Shown: piece after piece, positions 27,830 through 35,306 of the stretch
How positions within the stretch are numbered: position 1 is the stretch's first letter
Layout of the letters: the number at the start of each line of letters is the position of its first letter
Assembly: GCF_026627445.1 (NCBI RefSeq)
Contig: NZ_JAPNLJ010000006.1
Location: 1-64,000, forward strand
Source of the DNA: Streptomyces sp. H27-H1
GTDB taxonomy: Bacteria > Actinomycetota > Actinomycetes > Streptomycetales > Streptomycetaceae
Direction: 5' to 3'
DNA: 64,000 nucleotides
Notes under the pieces: model-generated
Told to the model about the DNA's origin: nothing
The model's input: only the letters and a program-made list of their open reading frames with translations
Databases searched by the model: none
Made by a program: the position numbers and the translations under genes

Positions 27830-28741
27830 ATGTTGAACCTGGAGCGCCTGCGCACCCTCGACGCCCTCGCCCGCCACGGCTCCGTCAGCGGCGCCGCCGA
27901 CGGCCTCCATGTCACCACCTCGGCCGTGTCCCAGCAGATGGCGAAGCTGGAGCGGGAGGTCGGCCAGCCGCTCCTGGCCAAGAACGGGCGCGGGGTCCGG
28001 CTCACCGATGCCGGCCGGCTTCTCGCCGATCACGCGGCCCGGATCATCTCGCAGGTCGAGCTCGCCCAGGCCGATGTCGAGGCGCGGCGCGGGTGTGCGG
28101 TCGGCGAACTGCGGATCGGCGCCTTCCCGACCGCCATGCGGGGGCTGCTGCCGCAGGTCCTGGCGGAGTTGCGTACCGATCACCCCGAACTGCGGCCCCG
28201 GGTGAGGGAGCAGGAGCCGGCGGAGAGCATGGCCGCCGTGGTGCGGGGTGACCTCGACATGGCCCTCGCCATCGACTGGGACAACAAGCGGATGCCCGTA
28301 CCGGCCGAGCTCGCCCGGGCCCACCTCCTGGACGACTCCGTGGACATCGCGGTGCCGGCGGGGCATCCGCTGGCCGGCCGCACCGGGATCTCCCTGGCCG
28401 AGTTCGGCGAGGACGACTGGATCTCCTGGAACGAGGGGCAGTTCTGCCACGAGTGGCTCGTCTACACCCTGCGCGGCGTCGGCGTCGAGCCCCGGATCGC
28501 GCACATCGCAGAGGAGCACCACACCCAACTGGCCTTCGTCGAGGCCGGACTCGGTGTGTGCGTGGCCCCCCGGCTGGGGCGCGGACCCATGCCGCCGGGC
28601 GTCCGGCTGCTGCCGGTGTGCGACAGCGTCCGGCGCCACGTGTACGTCGTCTGGCGCGCGGACGCCGACCGGCGGCCGTCGATCCGGGCCGCCGTCGAGG
28701 CACTGAAGAGGGCGGCCTCCGCCGGTGCCGAGGGAGGCTAG
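27830..28741 (+). CDS. LysR-family transcriptional regulator
   Basis: A 303-aa LysR protein. The DNA-binding domain is at residues 1-65 (LNLERLRTLDALARHGSVSGAADGLHVTTSAVSQQMAKLEREVGQPLL), followed by the effector domain (about 90-300). A TAGCAT box lies 8 bases before the ATG at 27830, so the message is probably leaderless. It is divergent from EamA transporter 3 with 74 bases between starts, and probably activates that exporter in response to its substrate. Confidence 0.88.
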   Translation: MLNLERLRTLDALARHGSVSGAADGLHVTTSAVSQQMAKLEREVGQPLLAKNGRGVRLTDAGRLLADHAARIISQVELAQADVEARRGCAVGELRIGAFPTAMRGLLPQVLAELRTDHPELRPRVREQEPAESMAAVVRGDLDMALAIDWDNKRMPVPAELARAHLLDDSVDIAVPAGHPLAGRTGISLAEFGEDDWISWNEGQFCHEWLVYTLRGVGVEPRIAHIAEEHHTQLAFVEAGLGVCVAPRLGRGPMPPGVRLLPVCDSVRRHVYVVWRADADRRPSIRAAVEALKRAASAGAEGG

Positions 28742-28799
28742 GGCCTGCCTTCCGGATCGGGCGCCGGCCCCGGGGCCCGGGCTGGTTCGAAGGGGCGGC

Positions 28800-29318
28800 C
28801 TAGATCTTGCGGAAGTCCCACGACACGATCGAGTCCGGTGTCAGCCGGATCCAGGCGTGCCGTCCGTCGTGCGGCATCTCCGTGACGCCGAAGTTCTTGA
28901 CGGGGAACAGCCGCTCCGGCTCGGCAAGTTCCTCGCACGGCTCGCCCGTACGGGGCGCCTCGCCCACGAAGACGGCGGTGCCGGACAGTTCCACCCCGCG
29001 CAGTTCGTCGTACGCCTCGCCGGAGTCCACGACCACCGAGATGCGGGGGTCCTTGCGGAGGTCGGACCAGCGGCGGCTGCGGGTGATCGAGTACAGCCAC
29101 ATCGAGGTGCCGTCCCAGACGAACCAGAGCGCGCCCACGTGCGGGCGCCCGTCGTGGGAGACCGTGGCCACCCGGCAGGTGCGCTGCTCGCGCAGGAAGG
29201 CGTTCATTTCCTCGTCGGTCAGCATGATGCGGCGGCCCCGCCGCTGTGCCCTGTCCACGGGTGGTCCGTCCGCGGGTGGTCCGTCCACGGGTGGTCCGTC
29301 CACGGGTGTGCTGTCCAT
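28800..29318 (-). CDS. PNPOx-family flavin/F420-binding protein
   Basis: A 172-aa split beta-barrel protein: MLTDEEMNAFLREQRTCRVATVSHDGRPHVGALWFVWDGTSMWLYSITRSRRWSDLRKDPRISVVVD is the family start, and the C-terminus RHAWIRLTPDSIVSWDFRKI is also typical. Such proteins bind FMN, F420 or haem. The first 31 residues are encoded by four 15-bp tandem repeats and read as DGPPV-type pentapeptides; they are outside the fold. ATG 29318 has ggag four bases upstream; ATG 29225 at MLTDEEM is an alternative start. Confidence 0.83.
   Translation of the reverse strand: MDSTPVDGPPVDGPPADGPPVDRAQRRGRRIMLTDEEMNAFLREQRTCRVATVSHDGRPHVGALWFVWDGTSMWLYSITRSRRWSDLRKDPRISVVVDSGEAYDELRGVELSGTAVFVGEAPRTGEPCEELAEPERLFPVKNFGVTEMPHDGRHAWIRLTPDSIVSWDFRKI
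29255..29314. repeat. Four 15-bp tandem repeats in the 5' end of the PNPOx gene
   Basis: Unit ccacgggtggtccgt at 29255, 29270 (one change), 29285 and 29300 (last copy diverged). In frame it encodes a pentapeptide repeat. Copy number is likely to vary between strains. Confidence 0.9.
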
Positions 29319-29394
29319 AAGCTCCGCGCCCCTTCACATCTGACTATGTGTCAGGAATCATGCGTGCTCTTCCGTCGCCACGCCAGGGGGAGCC

Positions 29395-30009
29395 ATGTCC
29401 GATCTCGATCCCGCCACCACCGCGCTGCTCACCGTCGAGTGCCAGAGCGGTGTCGTCGGTGAGGAGAGCGCCCTGCCGGAGCTGGCCAAGGAGGCCCGGG
29501 ACTCCGGCATGCTGGACCGGGTCGCCGCGCTGGTCGAGGCCGCGCGCGGGGCCGGGGTGCAGGTCCTGCACGCGGTGGCCGAGCGGCGGCCGGACGGGCT
29601 CGGGGCCAACACCAACGCGCGGCTGTTCCGGGCCGCGGGGAGGCTGCCGGTCCGGCAGCTGAGCGGCAGCCCGGCCGTGGAGGTCGCCGCCCCCATCACC
29701 GTCGCCGAGCAGGACCTGGTGGTGCGCAGGCTGCACGGACTCTCCCCGATGGCCGGCACCGACCTGGACGCCCTGCTCCGCAACCTCGGCATCCGCACCC
29801 TCGTCGTCGTCGGAGTCTCCTCGAACATCGCGATCCCGAACACCGTCTTCGACGCGGTGAACCTCGGCTACCAGGTCGTCGTCCCCTCCGACGCCATCGC
29901 CGGGGTGCCCGCGGCCTGTACCGCCGAGGTGATCCGAAACTCCCTCTCTCTCGTCGCGGCCATCACCACGGCCGAAGCCCTCATCGCCCAGTGGGCCCCG
30001 GCGCGCTGA
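29395..30009 (+). CDS. Isochorismatase-fold protein lacking the catalytic cysteine
   Basis: A 204-aa cysteine-hydrolase (isochorismatase) fold: ATTALLTVECQSGVV, a central GTDLDALLRNLGIRTLVVVGVSSNIAIPNTVFDAVNLGYQVVVPSDAIAG and AEVIRNSLSLVAAI. The usual catalytic triad is Asp, Lys and Cys. Here the positions read E15, R111 and A146, the last in VSSNIA where active members have a Cys. It is therefore probably not a cysteine hydrolase and may be a binding protein or act by another route. The ATG follows gggggag. Monocistronic; no neighbour suggests a substrate. Confidence 0.85.
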   Translation: MSDLDPATTALLTVECQSGVVGEESALPELAKEARDSGMLDRVAALVEAARGAGVQVLHAVAERRPDGLGANTNARLFRAAGRLPVRQLSGSPAVEVAAPITVAEQDLVVRRLHGLSPMAGTDLDALLRNLGIRTLVVVGVSSNIAIPNTVFDAVNLGYQVVVPSDAIAGVPAACTAEVIRNSLSLVAAITTAEALIAQWAPAR

Positions 30010-30373
30010 GCCTTCGTAGTCCCGGGACCGGCCATCGGCTTCGACTTGGGGAGCGCGACCCCGCTTTGGGGTCGGACGTCTAGGCGCGGAGCCCGCCGTC
30101 CGTGTGCGGCCCGCGCTGCCGCTCGACGCGGGTCCGCTCGTCCCGTACGGCCGGGCGCGGCCTCGTACGGGGCCGCCGCGTGCAGGTGGCAGGTGCCCGG
30201 CGGGGCCCCCCGATGTCCTCGAAAGCCTTGGGCCGGTGGCTCGTCGTGGCCGTGGCCGTGGCCGTGGTCAACGGCTCGGGCGGGCAGGAGCCTTCGGCGT
30301 GAGTAGGAACTACCGGGCCGAGTGAGTACGGCGCCCGAGGCGCCTCGGGCGGGCCGCAGCTCGACTGAGGTCC
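30010..30373. other. Intergenic region, 364 bases
   Basis: Very GC-rich. Several overlapping open frames exist on both strands, but none has both a good ribosome site and a recognisable protein. I see no RNA gene or clear terminator. Confidence 0.5.
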
Positions 30374-30556
30374 ATGGACGAGACGAACCGTGCGCAGGCG
30401 CCGGGCGCACCGGCGCGGCGTACGGGGCCGTGCCAGGGGTGCCGGCGGCCCGTGCCGCAGCGCCTCCCGCTGGTGCCCAAGCTCAACTGCGGCAGGAGCC
30501 ACTGGCTGAACGGCATACGCGACAACTTCTGGCGCGGGCTGTTCGACAACCCCTGA
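30374..30556 (+). CDS. Small protein with a CxxC-C-H zinc-ribbon pattern, 60 aa
   Basis: A short frame with consistent Streptomyces codon bias. C20-x2-C23 and C39-x3-H43 form a possible zinc site (GPCQGCRRPVP...KLNCGRSHW), and the C-terminus WLNGIRDNFWRGLFDNP is aromatic and amphipathic. I do not recognise the family and the ribosome site is weak, but codon use and the metal-site spacing argue for a real gene. Confidence 0.45.
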   Translation: MDETNRAQAPGAPARRTGPCQGCRRPVPQRLPLVPKLNCGRSHWLNGIRDNFWRGLFDNP

Positions 30557-30672
30557 CTTCGAGGAGATGAAAGCTTCCCTTATGGTTCTGCACCGTTTAT
30601 CGCATTCCGCTTATGATTCCAGTCGGGCGTGACATGCGCACCAAGTGCCGGAGCAGGAGCGGGGACACGAGC

Positions 30673-31374
30673 ATGAAAACCATCGGGCTGATCGGCGGGA
30701 TGAGCTGGGAGTCGACGGCGGAGTACTACCGGATCCTCAACGAGCGGACCCGCGAGCGGCTCGGCGGGCTCCATTCGGCCCGCTGCGTGCTCTACTCCGT
30801 GGACTTCGCGGAGATCGAGCGGTTGCAGGTCCAGGGCCGCTGGGCGGAGGCCGGCGAGGTACTGGCCGGTGCCGCCCGGTCGCTGGAAGCGGCGGGGGCG
30901 GAGCTCCTGCTCATCTGCACCAACACCATGCACAAGGTCGCCGACTCCGTCGAGGCGGCGGTCTCCGTCCCGCTGCTCCACCTCGCGGACACCACTGCGG
31001 CCGCCGTCCGCGCCGCGGGGCTGACCCGGGTGGGTCTGCTGGGCACCGCGTTCACCATGGAGCAGGAGTTCTACCGCGGCCGCCTCGGGGCGGGTGGGCT
31101 CGACGTGCTCGTCCCGGATCCCGAGGGGCGCGCGCTCGTGCATCGGGTGATCTACGAGGAACTCTGCCTCGGCATCGTCCGCGACGAGTCCCGTGCGGCC
31201 TACCGCCGGGTCGTCGAGGACCTCGTGGCCCAGGGCGCCGAGGGCGTCGTCCTCGGGTGCACCGAGATCGAACTCCTCATCGGCCCCGAGGACAGCCCCG
31301 TGCCGGTCTTCCCGACCGCCCGCCTGCACGCCGAGGCGGCGGTCGATGCGGCCTTGGCCGATCACACCGCCTGA
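30673..31374 (+). CDS. Aspartate/glutamate racemase family protein
   Basis: A 233-aa Asp/Glu/hydantoin racemase-fold protein. The start MKTIGLIGGMSWESTAEYYRILNE is the signature of the YgeA/aspartate racemase group. The two active-site cysteines are C82 (LICTNTMHK) and C196 (VLGCTEIELLI), so it should be active and produce D-aspartate, D-glutamate or a related D-amino acid. ATG 30673 is preceded by gcgggg; the frame extends to 30613 without a good site. Confidence 0.9.
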   Translation: MKTIGLIGGMSWESTAEYYRILNERTRERLGGLHSARCVLYSVDFAEIERLQVQGRWAEAGEVLAGAARSLEAAGAELLLICTNTMHKVADSVEAAVSVPLLHLADTTAAAVRAAGLTRVGLLGTAFTMEQEFYRGRLGAGGLDVLVPDPEGRALVHRVIYEELCLGIVRDESRAAYRRVVEDLVAQGAEGVVLGCTEIELLIGPEDSPVPVFPTARLHAEAAVDAALADHTA

Positions 31375-31543
31375 CCGCGAGCTGCGGGGGTCCGAGGGTG
31401 AGGGATCGCGCACATGTGCCCGTGGGGGCGGGGGCGGGCCTCGACCTATAGTTACGCGCTGTCCGCCACCGGCCGGGCAAGTCGACAGCGCTGATTGGTG
31501 GTTGGTGGTTGGTGGTTCGGTTCCGTTACCAGGGAGGCCGGTC

Positions 31544-32089
31544 ATGGCCAGCGCGTTTCAGGAGCGCAAGCTCAGGGGGATGTTCACCGCGTTCGACGCG
31601 GACGGCGACGGATATCTGCGCGAGGAGGACTTCGCGGCGCTCGTCGCCCGCTGGAGCCGGCTGCCGGGCGTGGGTCCCGGGACGGAGCTGCGCGTGCGGG
31701 TGGAGGCGCTGCTGATGGGCTGGTGGGCGGCGCTCCTCGAAGAAGGGGACGCGAACGGGGACGGCGCGGTCGACATGGACGAGCTGCTCTCCCTGGTCGA
31801 CAAGCTGCCCGCCATGGTCACGGAGGTGACCGCGACCGCCGACACCGTGTTCGCCGCCGTGGACTCCAACGGCGACGGCCGCATCTCCCCGGAAGAGCAC
31901 CTCCGGCTCGTCGAGACCTGGAACGGCCGGCCCGTGGACATGACGGGCGTCTTCGAACTGCTCGACCTGAACGGCGACGGGCACCTCAGCCGCGAGGAGT
32001 TCGCCCTGCTGTGGCGGCAGTTCTGGATGAGCGACGACCCGGCGGACCCGGGCAATTGGCTCTGCGGCCGGTTCTCCGGCGAGCCGTAG
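31544..32089 (+). CDS. Four-EF-hand calcium-binding protein
   Basis: A 181-aa calcium-binding protein with four loops: D18-x-D20-x-D22 (ending D29), D69-x-N71-x-D73 (ending E80), D107-x-N109-x-D111 (ending E118) and D141-x-N143-x-D145 (ending E152). The order and spacing match prokaryotic calerythrin/CabC-type proteins and the sarcoplasmic calcium-binding fold. It has no signal peptide, so it is cytoplasmic. In Streptomyces such proteins buffer calcium and affect spore germination and aerial growth. The first loop ends in Asp, which weakens calcium selectivity. A strong agggagg precedes the ATG. Three ttggtgg heptamers lie upstream (31495-31515). Confidence 0.92.
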   Translation: MASAFQERKLRGMFTAFDADGDGYLREEDFAALVARWSRLPGVGPGTELRVRVEALLMGWWAALLEEGDANGDGAVDMDELLSLVDKLPAMVTEVTATADTVFAAVDSNGDGRISPEEHLRLVETWNGRPVDMTGVFELLDLNGDGHLSREEFALLWRQFWMSDDPADPGNWLCGRFSGEP

Positions 32090-32238
32090 ACAGGCCGATG
32101 CCGACCATCATGGCCACCCGGACCGGACCGATCGCACAGACGCGGCGGCACTGCGTGCGGCGGGTGTCGCCCAGGCCGCGGCGATCGCGCTCGGTATTCC
32201 TCGGATCGTCGAGGTCAACCGCCGGTTAGCCTGGCGAA

Positions 32239-33078
32239 ATGCTCACAGAAGTGATCGCGACCCGCTATGTCACGCCCTTGCGCGAGGGCGGCTCGCTCCC
32301 GGGGATCGTCGAGGCCGACGACCTCGGGACCTACGTCATGAAGTTCACCGGCGCCGGCCAGGGCCGCAAGACGCTGGTCGCCGAGGTCATCTGCGGCCGG
32401 CTGGCCCAGCGGCTGGGGCTGCGCGTCCCCACGCTGGTGCAGATGCAGCTCGACCCGGTCATCGGGCTCGGAGAGCCGGACCAGGAGGTCCAGGAGCTGC
32501 TGAAGGCCAGCGGCGGGCTGAACCTGGGGATGGACTACCTTCCCGGCTCGATCGGATTCGACCCCCTCGCCTACCAGGTGGACCGTGTGGAGGCGGGGCG
32601 CGTGGTCTGGTTCGACGCCCTGATCAACAACGTGGACCGGTCCTGGCGCAATCCGAACATGCTGGTGTGGCACGGGGACCTCTGGCTCATCGACCACGGC
32701 GCCACCATGATCTGGCACCACAACTGGCCCACCGCCGAGAGCGCCGCCGCCAAGCCGTACAACGCCTCCGACCACGTACTGGCCCCGGTCGGCCCGGACA
32801 TCGCCGCGGCGGCGGCCGAGCTCGCGCCGCTGGTCACGGAGGAGCTGCTCACCGAGGTCGCGGCCGACGTGCCCGACGAATGGCTGGTCGACGAACCCGG
32901 CTTCGACTCCACCGACGCGCTGCGCCGCGCCTATGTGGAGGTCCTGCTGCCGCGCGCGGCCACGATCCACGAGAGGATCACGATGGAGGCCGAGGCGAAG
33001 GTCCGGTCGGGTCCGCCCGGCTGGCTCGCCGACCGCCTCGACCCCCGTCCCCGGAAGATGAAGAGCGACAGCGAGTGA
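32239..33078 (+). CDS. HipA-like kinase-fold protein (partner of DUF3037)
   Basis: A 279-aa protein of the HipA-like C-terminal (PI3/4-kinase-like) family. The fold shows as TYVMKFTGAGQGRKTLVAEVICGRLAQRLGL near the start and WFDALINNVDRSWRNPNMLVWHGDLWLIDHGATMIWHHNW (about 120-165), where NNVDRSWRNPN is the catalytic-loop region and DHGA the metal-binding motif. It lacks the N-terminal domain of true HipA. The next gene (DUF3037) overlaps by four bases, and this pair recurs in many bacteria without a HipB-type antitoxin. The substrate is unknown. Confidence 0.85.
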   Translation: MLTEVIATRYVTPLREGGSLPGIVEADDLGTYVMKFTGAGQGRKTLVAEVICGRLAQRLGLRVPTLVQMQLDPVIGLGEPDQEVQELLKASGGLNLGMDYLPGSIGFDPLAYQVDRVEAGRVVWFDALINNVDRSWRNPNMLVWHGDLWLIDHGATMIWHHNWPTAESAAAKPYNASDHVLAPVGPDIAAAAAELAPLVTEELLTEVAADVPDEWLVDEPGFDSTDALRRAYVEVLLPRAATIHERITMEAEAKVRSGPPGWLADRLDPRPRKMKSDSE

Positions 33079-33458
33079 TCAAGCGGGACGTGTTCGAGTA
33101 CGCCCTGGTGCGTGTGGTGCCCCGGATGGAGCGCGGCGAGTGTTTCAACGCCGGTGTGATCGTCTACTGCCGGGCGCATTCCTACGTCGCCGCGCGCACC
33201 CACCTCGACGAGGCCAAGCTCCTCGCCCTGGACCCGAAGGCCGACGTGGCCGGGGTGCGGGCCGCCCTGCGCGGGGTCGAGGGCGTGTGCGCGGGCGGAG
33301 AGTCCGCCGGTCAGGCGGGGGGCGACGACGCGGGGCGGCGGTTCCGGTGGCTGATCGCTCCGCGCAGCACGGTGGTGCAGCCGGGGCCCGTCCACACGGG
33401 GCTGACGGCGGACCCGGCCGCCGAGGTGGAGAGGCTGCTGGACCTGCTGGTCCTGTGA
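33075..33458 (+). CDS. DUF3037 family protein
   Basis: A 127-aa DUF3037 protein (FEYALVRVVPRMERGECFNAGVIVYCR is the family start). The GTG overlaps the stop of the HipA-like gene (GTGA), so expression is coupled. A Gly-rich insert (about 73-90) precedes FRWLIAPRSTVVQPGPVHTGLT. DUF3037 has no assigned function. The tight pairing suggests it forms a complex with, or is a substrate or regulator of, the kinase-like partner. Confidence 0.87.
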   Translation: MIKRDVFEYALVRVVPRMERGECFNAGVIVYCRAHSYVAARTHLDEAKLLALDPKADVAGVRAALRGVEGVCAGGESAGQAGGDDAGRRFRWLIAPRSTVVQPGPVHTGLTADPAAEVERLLDLLVL

Positions 33459-33551
33459 GCCGCTGCGCCGCTGACCGGCGCGAGCCGGGAGCCCTGGCAC
33501 GCGGTGGCGTTGACACCGGGTGCCAGGGCTCCTAGCGTCTCCTCAGCTGAA

Positions 33552-33592
33552 GCTACTAAGCGGTTGCTCACCCATGGGGGGCCGCTTTTTTC
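33552..33592 (+). promoter_or_regulatory. Possible operator and hairpin upstream of the fabG-like gene
   Basis: The segment contains actaagcggttgctca, which resembles TetR-type operators found before fatty-acid genes in actinobacteria. aagcgg (33559-33564) can pair with ccgctt (33583-33588), followed by a run of T (33587-33592), like an intrinsic terminator ahead of the gene. Either an operator or an attenuator is possible; neither is proven by sequence. Confidence 0.35.
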
Positions 33593-33611
33593 GAGGGCGA
33601 GGAGATCCAGC

Positions 33612-34373
33612 ATGTCCACCACCGAGCAGCGCGTCGCGATCGTGACCGGGGCGGCCCGGGGCATCGGCGCGGCCACCGCCGTACGCCTGGCCGCCGAAGG
33701 CCGGGCGGTCGCCGTACTCGACCTGGACGAGGCGGCCTGCAAGGACACCGTGGAGACGATCACGGCGGCCGGCGGCAAGGCCGTCGCGATCGGCTGCGAC
33801 GTCTCCGACAGTGCGCAGGTGGAGGCGGCCGTCGAGCGGGTGGCGAGCCTGCTCGGTGCCCCGACCATCCTGGTCAACAATGCGGGTGTGCTGCGGGACA
33901 ACCTGCTCTTCAAGATGAGCGACAGCGACTGGGACACGGTCATGAACGTGCACCTGCGCGGTGCGTTCCTGATGTCGAAGGCCTGTCAGAAGCACATGGT
34001 GGCAGCCAAGTTCGGCCGGATCGTGAGCCTGTCCAGCAGTTCCGCGCTCGGCAACCGCGGCCAGGCCAACTACTCGGCGGCCAAGGCCGGTCTGCAGGGC
34101 TTCACCAAGACCCTGGCCATCGAGCTCGGCAAGTTCGGCATCACCGCGAATGCCGTCGCCCCCGGTTTCATCGTCACGGAGATGACCGCCCACACCGCCT
34201 CCCGGGTCGGCATGGACTTCGAGGACTTCCAGGCCGCGGCCGCCACCCAGATCCCGGTGCAGCGCGTGGGGCGCCCGGACGACGTGGCCAACGCCATCGC
34301 CTTCTTCACCGGCGAGGCCGCAGGCTTCGTCTCCGGCCAGGTCATGTACGTGGCCGGCGGCCCGCTCAGCTGA
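33612..34373 (+). CDS. fabG: 3-oxoacyl-ACP reductase-like short-chain dehydrogenase
   Basis: A 253-aa classical SDR: NAD(P) motif TGAARGIGAA near residue 12, NNAG near 92, active-site Ser in VSLSSSSALG and YSAAK for the Tyr/Lys pair. The C-terminus VSGQVMYVAGGPLS fits FabG-like reductases, including the FabG4/high-molecular-weight branch used in fatty acid breakdown. The ATG follows gaggag. It is followed 19 bases later by a second SDR gene, so both probably act in the same lipid pathway. The substrate cannot be fixed. Confidence 0.85.
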   Translation: MSTTEQRVAIVTGAARGIGAATAVRLAAEGRAVAVLDLDEAACKDTVETITAAGGKAVAIGCDVSDSAQVEAAVERVASLLGAPTILVNNAGVLRDNLLFKMSDSDWDTVMNVHLRGAFLMSKACQKHMVAAKFGRIVSLSSSSALGNRGQANYSAAKAGLQGFTKTLAIELGKFGITANAVAPGFIVTEMTAHTASRVGMDFEDFQAAAATQIPVQRVGRPDDVANAIAFFTGEAAGFVSGQVMYVAGGPLS

Positions 34374-34392
34374 CGAGAGGCAGGCGCACGCT

Positions 34393-35154
34393 ATGACGTA
34401 CGACGGAACGGACAGCGGCAAGGTCGCGTTGATCACCGGGGCGAGCCGGGGCATCGGCTACGGCATCGCCGAGGCTCTGGTGGCGCGCGGCGACCGGCTC
34501 TGCATCACCGGACGGAACGAGGAGGCCCTCAAGGAGGCCGTCGAGCGGCTCGGTGCGGACCGGGTGATCGCGGTCGCGGGCAAGGCGCACGACGAGGCCC
34601 ACCAGGCCGTGGCCGTGGAGCGCACGATGGAGGCCTTCGGCCGCGTCGACTTCCTGATCAACAACGCGGGGACCAATCCGGTCTTCGGTCCGATCGCGGA
34701 CCTGGACCTGGGGGTCGCCCGCAAGGTCTTCGAGACCAACGTGATCTCGGCGCTCGGCTTCGCCCAGCGGACCTGGCACGCCTGGCAGAAGGAGAACGGC
34801 GGCGCGATCGTCAACATCGCCTCGATCGCCGGTGTCTCCGCCTCGCCCTTCATCGGGGCGTACGGGATGAGCAAGGCCGCCATGGTCAACCTGACCCTCC
34901 AGCTCGCCCACGAGATGGCGCCGGGGGTCCGGGTCAACGCGATCGCGCCCGCGGTGGTGAAGACGAAGTTCGCGCAGGCGCTCTACGAGGGCCGCGAACA
35001 GGAGGCGGCGGCGGCCTACCCGCTGGGGCGGCTCGGGGTCCCGGAGGACATCGGGGGTGCTGCCGCGTTCCTTACATCTGCACAAGCGGAATGGATCACG
35101 GGGCAAACTCTCGTCGTTGACGGAGGAATGTTCCTCAATGCCGGAGTACATTAA
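34393..35154 (+). CDS. Short-chain dehydrogenase/reductase
   Basis: A 253-aa classical SDR: TGASRGIGYG, NNAGTN, VNIASIAGVSASPFIGAYGMSKAA with the Ser, Tyr and Lys catalytic residues, and NAIAPAVVKTKFAQALYEG. Adjacent to and co-directional with the fabG-like gene, it is probably in the same operon, which ends at the hairpin at 35166. Its cofactor-binding region has GRNEEAL after the second strand, which favours NADP. Substrate unknown. Confidence 0.86.
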   Translation: MTYDGTDSGKVALITGASRGIGYGIAEALVARGDRLCITGRNEEALKEAVERLGADRVIAVAGKAHDEAHQAVAVERTMEAFGRVDFLINNAGTNPVFGPIADLDLGVARKVFETNVISALGFAQRTWHAWQKENGGAIVNIASIAGVSASPFIGAYGMSKAAMVNLTLQLAHEMAPGVRVNAIAPAVVKTKFAQALYEGREQEAAAAYPLGRLGVPEDIGGAAAFLTSAQAEWITGQTLVVDGGMFLNAGVH

Positions 35155-35165
35155 CCGATAATCGG

Positions 35166-35198
35166 ACGCATTTGCCTTCCAAGGGGAGGCAAATGCGT
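35166..35198 (+). terminator. Hairpin terminator after the SDR pair
   Basis: acgcatttgcct pairs perfectly with aggcaaatgcgt around a nine-base loop; unusually AT-containing for this genome. Confidence 0.75.
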
Positions 35199-35244
35199 AC
35201 CTAATAGGCACGTAATCGGTCAAGTGCCGCACGAAACCTACCCA

Positions 35245-35272
35245 TTGGATTCGTGATGCACTGCGGTAGGGT
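35245..35272 (+). promoter_or_regulatory. Promoter for the substrate-binding lipoprotein gene
   Basis: TTGGAT (35245-35250), 16-base spacer, TAGGGT (35267-35272), about 35 bases before the GTG start. It resembles the principal sigma consensus. Confidence 0.5.
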
Positions 35273-35306
35273 CTGCCGCACCCCTGGCTGATCGAGGAGC
35301 GTGCAC

